Part shown: positions 54,984-64,000 of the stretch, one piece after another
Layout: each line of letters opens with the position of its first letter
Position numbering within the stretch: position 1 is the first letter of the stretch
DNA from: Jhaorihella thermophila
GTDB lineage: Bacteria > Pseudomonadota > Alphaproteobacteria > Rhodobacterales > Rhodobacteraceae
Length of the DNA stretch: 64,000 nucleotides
NCBI RefSeq assembly: GCF_900108275.1
Contig: NZ_FNVD01000002.1
Coordinates: 124,001-188,000, forward strand
Direction of reading: 5' to 3'
The notes under the pieces: generated by a model
What the model saw: only the letters and a program-made list of their open reading frames with translations
Told to the model about the DNA's origin: nothing
Database searches by the model: none
Translations under genes and position numbers: made by a program

Positions 54984-55036
54984 CTTCTTTCTGGTCGCAA
55001 ATACCCCCGCCGGAGGCATCGGCGCGCAGCGCCGAT
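54984..55036 (-). repeat. Intergenic hairpin element, copy 7
   Basis: On the minus strand ATCGGCGC-TGC-GCGCCGAT is followed by GCCTCCGGCGGGGGTATTTG and CGACCAGAAAGAAG. It begins ten bases after the prfB stop, in its sense orientation. It combines the core of copies 4 to 6 with the tail of copies 1 to 3. Confidence 0.65.
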
Positions 55037-55046
55037 TCGGGGCCAC

Positions 55047-56174
55047 CTATTCCTCGGCCTGCGCCTCGGCCCGGCTCTTGCCCGATACCTGCATCGCCAG
55101 CGTCGCAGCCATGAACCCGTCGAGATCCCCATCAAGAACGCCCTTGGTGTCCGAGGTCTCATAGCCGGTGCGCAGATCCTTCACCATCTGATAGGGCTGC
55201 AGCACATAGGACCGGATCTGGTTGCCCCAGCCGGCTTCACCCTTGGCCTCGTGCTGGGCGTTGATTTCCGCGTTCCGCTTGTCCAGCTCCAGCTGATACA
55301 GCCGCGACTTCAGCGCCTTCATGGCGATGTCGCGGTTCTGGTGCTGCGACTTCTCGGAACTGGTGACGACGATACCCGTGGGCAGGTGCGTGATCCGCAC
55401 CGCCGAATCGGTGGTGTTCACGTGCTGCCCGCCCGCGCCCGAAGACCGGTACGTGTCGATGCGTATATCCGCCGGGTTCACCTCGATCTCGATATTGTCG
55501 TCCACCACCGGATAGACCCAGACCGAAGAAAACGACGTGTGCCGCCGGGCCGAACTGTCATAGGGCGAGATCCGCACCAGCCGATGCACGCCGCTTTCCG
55601 ACTTCAACCAGCCATAGGCGTTGTGGCCGGAAACCTTGTAGGTCGCCGATTTGATCCCGGCCTCTTCGCCGGGGGTTTCTTCCTGAAGCTCGACCTTGTA
55701 GCCGTGCTTCTCGGCCCAGCGCACATACATGCGCGCCAGCATCGCCGCCCAGTCGCAGCTTTCGGTGCCGCCCGCCCCGGCATGGATCTCCAGATAGGCG
55801 TCGTTGGCGTCCGCCTCGCCGTCCAGCAGCGCCTCCAGCTCCTTCTGCGCGGCCTTCTCCTTCAGCGCGGCCAGCGCCGCCTCAGCCTCGGCCACGACCT
55901 CGTCGTCGCCCTCCATCTCGCCCAGTTCGATCAGCTCGACATTGTCGCGCAGCTCGCGCTCGATCGAATCGTAGGTCTCGATGGCATCCACCAGGGCTTG
56001 GCGTTCGCGCATCAGCTTCTGCGCCGCCTCCGGGTCGTCCCAGAGCCCCGGATCCTCGACCCGCGCGTTGAACTCCTCAAGCCGGTGCTGCGCCGTCTCG
56101 CGATTCATGCGCTGCGCCAGAAGGCTCAGCGATTTCTCGATCTCGGCAACGATGTTCTGCGTCTCGGCGCGCAT
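55047..56174 (-). CDS. prfB: Peptide chain release factor 2
   Basis: RF2 ends translation at UAA and UGA. The 375-residue protein has the GGQ motif in [18 protein letters not shown] and the stop-recognition loop region [17 protein letters not shown], with SPY where E. coli has SPF. The frame from the ATG at 56174 is continuous, so there is no programmed +1 frameshift with an early UGA as in E. coli. The order amiC-mrcA-prfB is typical of related genomes. Confidence 0.95.
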   Translation of the reverse strand: MRAETQNIVAEIEKSLSLLAQRMNRETAQHRLEEFNARVEDPGLWDDPEAAQKLMRERQALVDAIETYDSIERELRDNVELIELGEMEGDDEVVAEAEAALAALKEKAAQKELEALLDGEADANDAYLEIHAGAGGTESCDWAAMLARMYVRWAEKHGYKVELQEETPGEEAGIKSATYKVSGHNAYGWLKSESGVHRLVRISPYDSSARRHTSFSSVWVYPVVDDNIEIEVNPADIRIDTYRSSGAGGQHVNTTDSAVRITHLPTGIVVTSSEKSQHQNRDIAMKALKSRLYQLELDKRNAEINAQHEAKGEAGWGNQIRSYVLQPYQMVKDLRTGYETSDTKGVLDGDLDGFMAATLAMQVSGKSRAEAQAEE

Positions 56175-56263
56175 GGGATATCCTGCAAATCGGGTTCGTG
56201 TTGCGTCTGATAGACCAGCCCGCCGCAACCGGCAAGCGGCTGCGGCCCGGCCGGGGAAAACGG

Positions 56264-58834
56264 TCAGTAGAGCCCGCCCGAACTGACGGTTCCGAAATTC
56301 GCCTTGGGACCGACGGTCGTGGTCTCGCCAGTGGACTTACGCACCTGCTGCCCCGAGGTCGTCACCTCTTCGAACAACGGCAGGTTCGAGCCCATGGCAA
56401 AGCCGCCATCCACGGTCAGGCCGAAGATCGGCTCTTCGCCGGCGCGGAAATATTCCGCCACCACGTTGGGACCAGAGGCATCGTCCGGCAGCCGCGCGCC
56501 GGTGAACCGGTCGATCTTGATGAACTGCCCGCCGGGCGGCACCCGGAACGGCCCGCCGCCATATTTCGCCACCGCCTTTTCCATGAAGCTCTGGAACACC
56601 GGGCCGCACATCGACGCGCCATAGGCCCCCCGCCCCAGCGGCCGCGGCTGGTCATAGCCCATGTAGCAGGTCGCCACGATGTTCGAGGTGAACCCGGTAA
56701 ACCACACGTCGCGTGCATCGTTGGTGGTTCCGGTCTTGCCGGCCACGGGAACCGGCAGGTTGATCCGCCCCGCCGCCGTGCCGCGCTTGATCACCCCCTC
56801 CATCATCGAGGTGATCTGGTAGGCGGTGATGGCGTCGATGACCCGTTCGCGGTGGCTCTCGATCCGGGGCAACTGGCGCGGCCCCAGCGTTTCGGACTCG
56901 CAGTCCAGACACTTGCGCCTGTCGTGGCGATAGACAGTGCGGCCATAGCGGTCCTGGATCCGGTCGATCAGCGTGGGATGGACCCGCTCGCCGCCATTGG
57001 CGAACATGGCATAGGCGGACACGATCCGATAGGGCGTGGTTTCCTGCGCCCCCAGTGCATTGGCCAGATAGGGGCCAAGGTGGTCATAGACGCCGAACCG
57101 CTCGGCATAGCCCGCGATCACCGGCATGCCGACCTCCTGCGCCAGTCGGATCGTCATCACGTTGCGCGACTGTTCGATGCCCGTCCGCAGCGGCGTGGGG
57201 CCGTAAAACTTGTTCGACGCATTCTGCGGCCGCCACAGGCCCTGCGGCGTGTCGATCTCGATCGGCGCGTCGATCACGATGGTCGCGGGCGAATAGCCGC
57301 TGTCCAGCGCCGCGGCATAGACGAAGGGCTTGAAGTTCGACCCCGGCTGCCGCTTGGCCTGGGTGGCGCGGTTGAACACCGACGCCTGGTAGGAAAAGCC
57401 ACCCTGCATCGCCAGCACGCGGCCGGTATGCACGTCCATCGCAACAAAGGCGCCCTGGATTTCGGGGATCTGCCGCAGGCTCCACCGGATGAAAGAGCCG
57501 TCCTTGTCGCTGGTCACCTTGCGCACAAGCACCACGTCGCCCACCGACAGCAGATCGCCGGCCACGCGGGCCTTTTTGCCCGGCTTGCCGTCGGGGCCGA
57601 CCTTGCGTGCCCATTGCACGTCCTTGGCCGGGATCCAGTGGCCGTCGGCATCCTCGGGCACGTCCTCGATGCCGATGCGGGCATCGTTCTTGCCGACCTC
57701 CAGAACAACGGCAGGATACCACCGTGTCGGCAGCACCACGTCCCGCGGCACGTCCACCTCAGCCAGCGCCTTACGCCAGCTTTCCTCGGAGATCAGCTTG
57801 TCGGCCGGGATCGTCTTGCCCGTGCCGCGCCAGCGCCCCTGCTTGCGGTCATAGGCCTCAAGCTGCCTGCGCAGCGCCAGCGCGGCGGCGGCCTGCATCT
57901 CCTCGTCGATGGTGGCGCGGACGGTGTAGCCGCCGGTAAAGAACCCCTCCTCACCCTTCTGCCCGATATATTCGTCCGACTGCGCCAGCTGACGGCGGAT
58001 CTCGTCGGTGAAATAGTCGCGCGGCGGCAGAGAGGCGCGGAATGACGGATAGTCACCGTTCTGAACGGTCTTCAGCGGCGCCTGGATTTCCTTTTCATAC
58101 ACCTCCTTGGAGAGGTAGCCGTTCTGATACATCTCGCGCAGCACGTAGTTGCGCCGCGCCAGCAGCCGATCCTTGCGACGCACCGGGTGATAGTCCGACG
58201 GCGCCTTGGGCAACGAGGCCAGCGTCGCTGCCTCGTGCGGGGCCAGTTCGTCCAGCGTCTTGTTGAAATAGGTCTGTGCGGCGGCCGTCACGCCATAGGA
58301 GTTCTGACCCAGAAAGATCTCGTTCAGATAGAGTTCGAGGATCTTTTCCTTGGGCAACGTTTCCTCCAGCCGCGCGGCCAGGATGATTTCCTTGATCTTG
58401 CGCTCGATCTTGCGGTCGCCCGACAGCAGGAAGTTCTTCATCACCTGCTGCGTGATGGTCGATGCCCCCCGCACGTTGCGCCCGCGCGATCGGACCGCCT
58501 CGTAGATCGCGGCGGCAATGCCGCGCGTGTCATAGCCGTGGTGCTGGTAGAAGTTCTTGTCCTCGGCCGAGATGAACGCGTGCTTGACCAGATCGGGGAT
58601 TTCCTCGGTCGGCGTAAACAGGCGGCGTTCCTTGGCGAATTCGTCCATCAGGTGGCCTTCGCCGGAAAACACCCGGCTGATCATCGGCGGCTGATACTGG
58701 GCCAGCGATTCGTGGCTGGGCAGGTCGCGGCTGTACATCCAGAAGATGCCGCCGATCAGCACGGCCACCATGAAGATGCTCAGCGTGACAAAGCTGAAAA
58801 TCGCCCCGAAGATGTTGAGGATGAACCGGATCAA
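56264..58834 (-). CDS. mrcA: Penicillin-binding protein 1A (bifunctional)
   Basis: This class A PBP polymerises and cross-links peptidoglycan on the outer face of the inner membrane. The 856-residue protein has an N-terminal membrane helix, the GT51 glycosyltransferase domain with catalytic Glu91 in [13 protein letters not shown] and [12 protein letters not shown], an OB-type insert (about 330-460), and the transpeptidase domain with the SxxK motif in QPGSNFKPF (Ser about 499), SxN in QSRNVMT and KTGT in [10 protein letters not shown]. It is downstream of amiC on the same strand. Confidence 0.95.
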   Translation of the reverse strand: MIRFILNIFGAIFSFVTLSIFMVAVLIGGIFWMYSRDLPSHESLAQYQPPMISRVFSGEGHLMDEFAKERRLFTPTEEIPDLVKHAFISAEDKNFYQHHGYDTRGIAAAIYEAVRSRGRNVRGASTITQQVMKNFLLSGDRKIERKIKEIILAARLEETLPKEKILELYLNEIFLGQNSYGVTAAAQTYFNKTLDELAPHEAATLASLPKAPSDYHPVRRKDRLLARRNYVLREMYQNGYLSKEVYEKEIQAPLKTVQNGDYPSFRASLPPRDYFTDEIRRQLAQSDEYIGQKGEEGFFTGGYTVRATIDEEMQAAAALALRRQLEAYDRKQGRWRGTGKTIPADKLISEESWRKALAEVDVPRDVVLPTRWYPAVVLEVGKNDARIGIEDVPEDADGHWIPAKDVQWARKVGPDGKPGKKARVAGDLLSVGDVVLVRKVTSDKDGSFIRWSLRQIPEIQGAFVAMDVHTGRVLAMQGGFSYQASVFNRATQAKRQPGSNFKPFVYAAALDSGYSPATIVIDAPIEIDTPQGLWRPQNASNKFYGPTPLRTGIEQSRNVMTIRLAQEVGMPVIAGYAERFGVYDHLGPYLANALGAQETTPYRIVSAYAMFANGGERVHPTLIDRIQDRYGRTVYRHDRRKCLDCESETLGPRQLPRIESHRERVIDAITAYQITSMMEGVIKRGTAAGRINLPVPVAGKTGTTNDARDVWFTGFTSNIVATCYMGYDQPRPLGRGAYGASMCGPVFQSFMEKAVAKYGGGPFRVPPGGQFIKIDRFTGARLPDDASGPNVVAEYFRAGEEPIFGLTVDGGFAMGSNLPLFEEVTTSGQQVRKSTGETTTVGPKANFGTVSSGGLY

Positions 58835-58936
58835 CTGGCACTGGCCTCTGCTGGTGTGGTGCGGGCTATATAGGGGCAGCGGCGGCGATGGTCAAAACAC
58901 GAAACCGCGCCGCGCGGGATGCCGCCAGCCAGCCAG

Positions 58937-60160
58937 TTATTTCCGCACCAGAGGTTTGCGCCCCAGATCGTCCTCGCGCCAGGCGATCAGACCGTTGCGG
59001 ATGCCGCGTGCCAGCCGAGCCCGCCATTCGGCATCCTGCAGGTTCTTCAGGTCGCGCGGGCTGGACATGAACCCGATCTCGATCAGGACCGAGGGAATGT
59101 CGGCGGCCTTGAGCACCGAGAACGCCGCCCAGCGCAGCGGTTTGCGGTTGATCGGCCCGCCCACCTGGGTCATGCCGTCGATCAGCGCGCGGGCCAGGGC
59201 CTCGGTCCGGGGCTGGGTTTCCTGCCGGGCAAGATCCAGCAGCACGTCGGTCACACGGTCGTCCGCGCCGCTCAGATCCGCGCCGGCCAGCAGGTCGTCG
59301 CGGTCGTGACGCTCGGCGAGCCTGGCACTGGCCGCATCGGACGCCTCATGCGCCAGCACATGCACCGTGGCGCCGTGCGCCAGCCCTTCGGACAGCGAAT
59401 CGGCGTGGATCGACAGAAAGACGTCCGCCCCGGCCTGATGCGCGATCTCGACCCGTCGTTCGAGCGAAACGAAATAGTCGGCGTCCCGCGTCAGCACCAC
59501 CTCGAACCGGTCGTCGCGCAGCAGCTCTTCGCGCAGCTGCCGGGCAAAGGCCAACGTCAGCGCCTTTTCGGCGATCGCGCCCCTTTCCGCGCCCGGATCG
59601 ATACCGCCATGACCGGGATCGATCACGACCCGCAACGGGCCGTCCGGGCCGCGGTCCGCATACCCGCGCGGGATCGCCGCGGGCTCGGGCAGATCCCATC
59701 GCGGATCGCGAGGGGCGCCGGCCTCGGCGGCAAACTCCTGCGCCGAGCGCGGCGATAGATCGATGGCCAGCCGCGCCGCGCCGGTCACCGGGTCCACCCG
59801 CATTCCCGCCTGATCGACGCCCAGCGGCGCGGCCAGTTCGATGACCATCCGCGACCATCCCGGCCGGTAGGCGCCGAATTGCACCGACTTCACCCGCTCG
59901 GCCCGCGCCAGACGCTCCGCGTCCAGCCCGGTCCAGTCCACCTCCTGAAAGTCCATCACCAGCCGCGGCGGCCCGTCCAGCGTGAACAGGCGCCAGGGCA
60001 CGCCGACGCTCAGCCCCAGTTCGACCCGCAGGCCTTTGTCCAGATCGGCAATCCGGCTGCCGTCGGCATCGATCCGCGCAAGACCGCTGAAGCCCTGCGC
60101 CGTCGCCGCCGGCGCGACCAGGAGCAGAACCAGAAGAAAAAGAAGCCTGCGCATTGCCAT
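58937..60160 (-). CDS. amiC: N-acetylmuramoyl-L-alanine amidase (AMIN plus amidase_3)
   Basis: This exported amidase cuts the stem peptide from muramic acid during cell separation. The 407-residue protein has a signal peptide (LLFLLVLLLVAPAATAQ), an N-terminal AMIN domain (about 25-140) that targets septal wall, and the zinc amidase_3 domain with VVIDPGHGGIDPGA (His), AIAEKALTLAFA (Glu), LSIHADS (His) and a C-terminal LIEIGFMSS (Glu). It heads the amiC-mrcA-prfB string. Confidence 0.92.
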   Translation of the reverse strand: MAMRRLLFLLVLLLVAPAATAQGFSGLARIDADGSRIADLDKGLRVELGLSVGVPWRLFTLDGPPRLVMDFQEVDWTGLDAERLARAERVKSVQFGAYRPGWSRMVIELAAPLGVDQAGMRVDPVTGAARLAIDLSPRSAQEFAAEAGAPRDPRWDLPEPAAIPRGYADRGPDGPLRVVIDPGHGGIDPGAERGAIAEKALTLAFARQLREELLRDDRFEVVLTRDADYFVSLERRVEIAHQAGADVFLSIHADSLSEGLAHGATVHVLAHEASDAASARLAERHDRDDLLAGADLSGADDRVTDVLLDLARQETQPRTEALARALIDGMTQVGGPINRKPLRWAAFSVLKAADIPSVLIEIGFMSSPRDLKNLQDAEWRARLARGIRNGLIAWREDDLGRKPLVRK

Positions 60161-60246
60161 GAATCCTGCCTCAGCGGCCTTTAGTCGGCGGCCTTGTCCG
60201 CGGCCCTTTGCGGCAAGGATACCGGGCGCGGCGGGCGATGCAAGCC

Positions 60247-61392
60247 TCAGCCCCGCGCCTGCATGAAACGCGCGAGCCGTTGCAGACCTTCCTCGATGTC
60301 CTCGGTCGAGCGGGCATAGGAAAACCGCAGCGTGGTGTGGCCGCGCGCGGGGTCGAAATCGAGCCCCGGCGTCACCGCCACGCCGGCCTGTTCGAGGATC
60401 TCGGCGGCAAAGGCGCGGCTGTCATCGGTCAGGTCCGACACGTCTGCATAGACATAGAACGCCCCGTCGGGCGGCGCAATCCTGCCGAAGCCGGCCTTGG
60501 GCAGCCCCTCCAGCATCAATTCGCGGTTGCGGCGGTAGACCTCGACATTGGCCTGCAGTTCGTCGGCGCAGTCCATCGCCGCCAGCGCCGCCACCTGCCC
60601 CACATGGGGGGCGCAGATGAACATGTTCTGCGCCAGCCGCTCGACGATGCGGACGTGGTCCTCGGGCACCACCATCCACCCCACGCGCCAGCCGGTCATG
60701 CTGAAATACTTGGAGAACGAGTTGATCACATAGCAGTCGTCGGTGATCTCGAGCGCCGTCACCGCCTTTTTTCCGTATTCCAGCCCGTGATAGATCTCGT
60801 CGCTGATGAAGGCGGTGCCGGCATCGGCGCAGGCCTCGACCAGTGCGCGCATGGCGTCACGGTCCAGCATCGTGCCGGTGGGGTTGGCGGGCGAGGCGAC
60901 CATCAGCCCCGCCAGATCCAGCCCGGCGAAATCCTCCGGCACCGGCTGATAGCGGTTCTCGGGCGCTGTGGGCAGATCCACCGGGGTCAGCCCCAGCGCC
61001 CTGAGGATCTGGCGGTAGGAGGGATAGCCCGGCGCGCCGATCCCCACCCGGTCGCCGGTATCGAACAGCGCGGTGAAGGCCAGCAGGAAGGCCCCCGAAG
61101 AGCCCGACGTGACGATCACCCGCTCGGGGTTCAGGTCCACACCATACCAGTCAGCATAAAGCCGCGCGATGCGCCTGCGCAGGGCGGGCAGGCCCAGCGC
61201 GACCGTATAGCCCAGCGCGTCGGCGTCCAGCGCCTCGCGCACCGCCTGCACCGCTCCCTTCGGCGCGCCGGTTCCGGGCTGGCCGACCTCCATGTGGATG
61301 ATCCGGCGGCCAGATTCCTCGGCGCGGCACGCGGCCTCCATCACGTCCATCACAATGAAGGGATCGACTTCGGACCGGGTTGAGTTTCGCAT
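60247..61392 (-). CDS. PLP-dependent aminotransferase, class I/II
   Basis: This aminotransferase of unknown specificity has 381 residues, with VGQPGTGAPKGA, the SPANPTGTMLD motif, the internal aldimine lysine in INSFSKYFSMTGWRVGW and the C-terminal FSYARS arginine. It is of the aspartate/alanine aminotransferase-like group common in Rhodobacterales. The ATG at 61392 follows GGGAGATCAAT. It is divergent from the M48 protease gene with only 22 bases between start codons, so the two promoters must overlap the opposite coding regions. Confidence 0.85.
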   Translation of the reverse strand: MRNSTRSEVDPFIVMDVMEAACRAEESGRRIIHMEVGQPGTGAPKGAVQAVREALDADALGYTVALGLPALRRRIARLYADWYGVDLNPERVIVTSGSSGAFLLAFTALFDTGDRVGIGAPGYPSYRQILRALGLTPVDLPTAPENRYQPVPEDFAGLDLAGLMVASPANPTGTMLDRDAMRALVEACADAGTAFISDEIYHGLEYGKKAVTALEITDDCYVINSFSKYFSMTGWRVGWMVVPEDHVRIVERLAQNMFICAPHVGQVAALAAMDCADELQANVEVYRRNRELMLEGLPKAGFGRIAPPDGAFYVYADVSDLTDDSRAFAAEILEQAGVAVTPGLDFDPARGHTTLRFSYARSTEDIEEGLQRLARFMQARG

Positions 61393-61414
61393 ATTGATCT
61401 CCCATGGTGCGCGC

Positions 61415-62767
61415 ATGGCTTTTGTGCCCATCCGTAGCCCGGCGTCAATCCCAGGCGTGATCCTTGCCTTCGTCGCGTGGGCGGCCTCGGCCGTGCCTTC
61501 GGCGGCGGTCACCATGCTGCGGGATGCCGACATCGAACACGGGCTGACGCAACTGGCCAGCGGCGTGTTGCAGGCGTCGGGGCTTAACCCGCGCCGTGTG
61601 CGGGTGCTGGTAATCGACGACAGCTCGCTCAACGCCTTCGTGGTGGACAACAGGGCGATCTACCTGCATTCGGGCCTGATCCTGAAGGTCAGGGATCCCG
61701 CCACTCTTCAGGCGGTGATCGCGCACGAGGCAGCGCATATCGCGAACGGCCACATCGTGCGGCGCCTGAACAACCTGCGCGCCGCGCGCGGCATGGCGGG
61801 GCTGGGCATGGCGCTGGCGGTCGCGGCGGCCGCGGCCGGGGGCGGGCAGGCGGCCGGCGGGATCGCAGTGGGCACGTCCTCCTCGGCGCTGCGGTCCTTT
61901 CTGATGCACACCCGGGCCGAGGAAGCCTCGGCCGACCGTTCGGCGCTTGCCTACATGCGATCGGCCGGCGCCGATCCCCGCGGCATGGCGCGCCTGCACG
62001 AGTTGTTCCACGGTCAGGAGGTTTTGAACGTCAGCCGCCAGGATCCCTACATGCAGTCGCACCCCCTGACCCGCGACCGGATCCGCGCCGCGCAGGCCTA
62101 TGTCGCGGCGAACGGCGACGCGCCCGCCGCGAACCCCGACGCGGATTACTGGTTCGCGCGGGTGCAGGGGAAGCTTTCGGCCTTTCGCAGATCGCCAAAA
62201 TGGACCATGCGGCGGGTCGAGCAGGAGCGCTTTACCGATGTCCGTGCGATGCGTCTTGCGGTGGCCCATCACCGCCAGCGCGATCTGTCCGCCGCCCTGC
62301 GCGGGGTCGACGCGGCGATCGCGGCGCGGCCCGAGGATCCGTTCTATTTCGACCTCAAGGGCCAGATCCTGATGGAGCACCGGAAATGGGCCGAGGCGCT
62401 GGCCGCCTACCGGACGGCGCAGACGCTCGCGCCGGGCAACCCGCAGATCCTTGCCGGGTTCGGGCGGGCGCTGCTGGCGGCGGGGCATCCGCGCGATGCT
62501 CTGGAGGTCATGGAAAAGGCCCGCCTGCGCGACGGGCGCGATCCGCGGCTGCTGCGCGACATGTCGATTGCCTATGCAAGGACCGGCCAGACCGGCATGG
62601 CGGCCGCAGTCACGGCGGAACGCTATGCATCGCAGGGCCGGCTGGAAGATGCCGGCATCCACGCCCGCCGGGCGGTTGCGCTGCTGCCCGAAGGCTCGGC
62701 CGGTTGGCAACGGGCCAATGATGTGCTTTTGGCTTCTGAACGATACGGGAAAAGGAAGAAACGATGA
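61415..62767 (+). CDS. M48-family metalloprotease with TPR repeats (BepA-like)
   Basis: The 450-residue protein has a hydrophobic N-terminal export signal, the zinc motif VIAHEAAHIANGH (HEXXH at about residue 104) and the third-ligand region EEASADRSALAYM. A glycine/alanine-rich segment lies between them. The C-terminal third has TPR-like repeats. E. coli BepA (YfgC), of the same plan, is a periplasmic protease and chaperone for outer-membrane proteins. The start is uncertain because the ATG at 61415 lacks a clear ribosome-binding site. Its stop overlaps the DsbA-like start (ATGA). Confidence 0.87.
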   Translation: MAFVPIRSPASIPGVILAFVAWAASAVPSAAVTMLRDADIEHGLTQLASGVLQASGLNPRRVRVLVIDDSSLNAFVVDNRAIYLHSGLILKVRDPATLQAVIAHEAAHIANGHIVRRLNNLRAARGMAGLGMALAVAAAAAGGGQAAGGIAVGTSSSALRSFLMHTRAEEASADRSALAYMRSAGADPRGMARLHELFHGQEVLNVSRQDPYMQSHPLTRDRIRAAQAYVAANGDAPAANPDADYWFARVQGKLSAFRRSPKWTMRRVEQERFTDVRAMRLAVAHHRQRDLSAALRGVDAAIAARPEDPFYFDLKGQILMEHRKWAEALAAYRTAQTLAPGNPQILAGFGRALLAAGHPRDALEVMEKARLRDGRDPRLLRDMSIAYARTGQTGMAAAVTAERYASQGRLEDAGIHARRAVALLPEGSAGWQRANDVLLASERYGKRKKR

Positions 62768-63516
62768 TCCGTCTTGCCTCTGCCGCCGCTCTGGCGCTGG
62801 CGCTCGCGACCGGCCCGGTTGCCGCGCTGGACCTGACCAACATGACCGATGCCGAGCGGCAGGCCTTCCGCGACGAGGTGCGCGCCTATCTGCTGGACAA
62901 CCCCGAGGTGCTGATCGAGGCGATCAACCTGCTGGAACAGAAACAGGCCGCGGCCGAGGCCCATGCCGACCGCGAGATGATCAAGGGCTACGCCGACGCG
63001 ATCTTCAACGACGGCTATTCCTGGGTCGGCGGCAATCCCGAAGGCGACGTCACGCTGGTCGAGTTCATGGATTACCGCTGCGGCTATTGCCGCAAGGCCG
63101 CGTCCGAAGTCGATGCGCTGCTGTCGTCGGACGGGAACATCCGGCTGATCGTCAAGGAGTATCCGATCCTCGGCGACGCTTCGGTCAAGTCCTCGCGCTT
63201 TGCCATCGCCGCCCATCAGCTGCTGGGATACGAAGCCTATCAACAGGTCCACGAGGCGCTGATCGCGTTCAAGGGCGAGGTGACCGATGTCGCCCTGCGC
63301 CGGCTGGGCGACGGGCTGGGGCTGGATACCGACGCGATCATGGAACACATGGACAGCGACGAGGTCACGCAGGTGATCGCCAAGAACCACGCGCTGGCCC
63401 GCGCGCTCAAGATCTCGGGCACGCCGACCTTCATCCTGGGCGACCAGATCCTGCGCGGCTATCTTCCCGCGGAACAGATGCAGGAACTGGTGGATGAGGT
63501 CCGCGCCGGCGGCTGA
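62764..63516 (+). CDS. DsbA-family periplasmic thiol oxidoreductase (ScsC/Com1-like)
   Basis: The 250-residue exported protein has a signal peptide ending near PVAALDL and an N-terminal helical extension of the ScsC/BdbD type. The thioredoxin fold has CGYC at residues 106-109, in EFMDYRCGYCRKA, and the cis-Pro in SGTPTFILG. It probably forms or isomerises disulfides in envelope proteins. It is translationally coupled (ATGA) to the M48 protease, suggesting joint periplasmic quality control. Confidence 0.9.
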   Translation: MIRLASAAALALALATGPVAALDLTNMTDAERQAFRDEVRAYLLDNPEVLIEAINLLEQKQAAAEAHADREMIKGYADAIFNDGYSWVGGNPEGDVTLVEFMDYRCGYCRKAASEVDALLSSDGNIRLIVKEYPILGDASVKSSRFAIAAHQLLGYEAYQQVHEALIAFKGEVTDVALRRLGDGLGLDTDAIMEHMDSDEVTQVIAKNHALARALKISGTPTFILGDQILRGYLPAEQMQELVDEVRAGG

Positions 63517-63543
63517 GCCGCCCGCGCCGGCCGCGCGGCCGGC

Positions 63544-64000
63544 CTATGCGTCCTTCTCTTTGGCCGCTTCGATTTCGGCGGCCTTTTTCTCGACCTGTTC
63601 GACGATGTGTTCGATCATCTCGGCATTGGAAATCTTGTGGCTCTGCTTGCCGGCCAGATAGACCATGCCGGCCCCGGCCCCGCCGCCGGTAAAGCCCACA
63701 TCGGTCATCAGAGCTTCGCCCGGGCCGTTCACCACGCAGCCGATGATGCTCAGGCTCATCGGCGTGTGGATATGCGCCAGCCGGCGTTCCAGTTCTTCGA
63801 CGGTGGCGATCACGTCGAAGCCCTGCCGCGCACAGGATGGGCACGAGATGATGTTGACCCCGCGATGCCGCAGGCCCAGCGACTTCAGGATCTCGAAGCC
63901 GACCTTGACCTCTTCCACCGGATCGGCGCTGAGAGACACGCGGATCGTGTCACCGATCCCGGCCCAGAGCAGGCTGCCCAGGCCGATCGCGCTCTTGATC
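63544..64000 (-). CDS. ispG: 4-hydroxy-3-methylbut-2-enyl-diphosphate synthase (3' part)
   Basis: IspG is the 4Fe-4S enzyme that makes HMBPP in the non-mevalonate isoprenoid pathway. Only the C-terminal 151 codons are in the window; the start lies beyond 64000. The cluster region is visible: [15 protein letters not shown] (two Cys), [13 protein letters not shown] (third Cys, with GPGEA) and [18 protein letters not shown]. An apparent internal start at 63939 is not real, because the frame continues upstream with [19 protein letters not shown]. Confidence 0.93.
   Translation of the reverse strand, partial: IKSAIGLGSLLWAGIGDTIRVSLSADPVEEVKVGFEILKSLGLRHRGVNIISCPSCARQGFDVIATVEELERRLAHIHTPMSLSIIGCVVNGPGEALMTDVGFTGGGAGAGMVYLAGKQSHKISNAEMIEHIVEQVEKKAAEIEAAKEKDA

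Noticed and set aside
55047-56174. Programmed +1 frameshift in prfB
   Set aside because: The frame is continuous from the ATG with no early UGA, so no recoding is needed.
63544-63939. Short complete ispG starting at 63939
   Set aside because: The frame stays open to the window end with IspG-like sequence upstream, so the gene is simply cut by the window edge.
1-64000. tRNA, rRNA, CRISPR arrays, insertion sequences or prophage
   Set aside because: I saw no T-arm or anticodon patterns, rRNA segments, regularly spaced repeats, transposase or integrase motifs in any region read; a covariance-model search would be needed to exclude small RNAs fully.

Overview
The window looks like chromosomal DNA from a GC-rich alphaproteobacterium of the Rhodobacteraceae/Roseobacter type. 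Supporting signs are the cobS/cobT pair next to bolA and a J-domain gene, the amiC-mrcA-prfB string, the ddlB-ftsQ-ftsA-ftsZ-lpxC-bamD-recN string, DUF3572, DUF427 and DUF2189 proteins, and a characteristic intergenic hairpin element found here in seven copies. This assignment comes from gene families and gene order only.

Layout. Positions 1-9.1 kb hold dapA, a lytic transglycosylase, a DMT transporter, mnmD facing an FAD oxidoreductase, an acyl-dehydratase-like gene, a broken VOC gene, a sulfurtransferase and an aromatic aminotransferase. Positions 9.2-15.9 kb hold a complete arsenite-oxidase locus in the order aioX-aioS-aioR-aioB-aioA on the minus strand. Three of its five genes are broken: aioX by a frameshift in the signal peptide, aioR by two frameshifts, and aioA by an in-frame amber codon. 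The sigma-54 promoter and AioR-type enhancer before aioB still look intact. Positions 16-20 kb hold an MltB-like transglycosylase, an unknown membrane protein, an HAD phosphatase, DUF3572, bolA and a J-domain protein. Positions 20-24.8 kb hold a broken heme-sensor gene and cobS and cobT for cobaltochelatase, separated by a racemase-like gene that lacks its catalytic cysteines. Positions 24.8-28.7 kb hold pepP, a DUF427 gene and a ClC channel.

Positions 28.9-38.7 kb form a minus-strand division and envelope cluster (murB, ddlB, ftsQ, ftsA, ftsZ, lpxC, bamD, recN). Then come nadK, glyA, and a 42-48 kb envelope/glycan block with two secreted proteins, a sugar epimerase, an HAD-UbiA fusion resembling decaprenyl-phosphate phosphoribosyltransferase, and a 2-oxoglutarate dioxygenase. 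Positions 48.7-51.3 kb carry ilvI-ilvH behind a readable transcription attenuator whose leader peptide is rich in Leu, Val and Ile. Positions 51.3-64 kb hold an XRE regulator behind a perfect 26-bp dyad, a DUF2189 protein, an amidase, prfB, PBP1A, AmiC, an aminotransferase, an M48 protease, a DsbA-like protein and the 3' part of ispG.

The main observation is that every disrupted gene (VOC, aioX, aioR, aioA, the Tll0287-type sensor) is accessory, while the roughly fifty housekeeping genes are open end to end. This argues for real gene decay rather than random sequencing error. I saw no rRNA, tRNA, CRISPR array, transposase or prophage genes. Apart from the sites listed, gaps over about 150 bases (for example 28717-28887, 45927-46143, 51644-51757) show nothing I can name.
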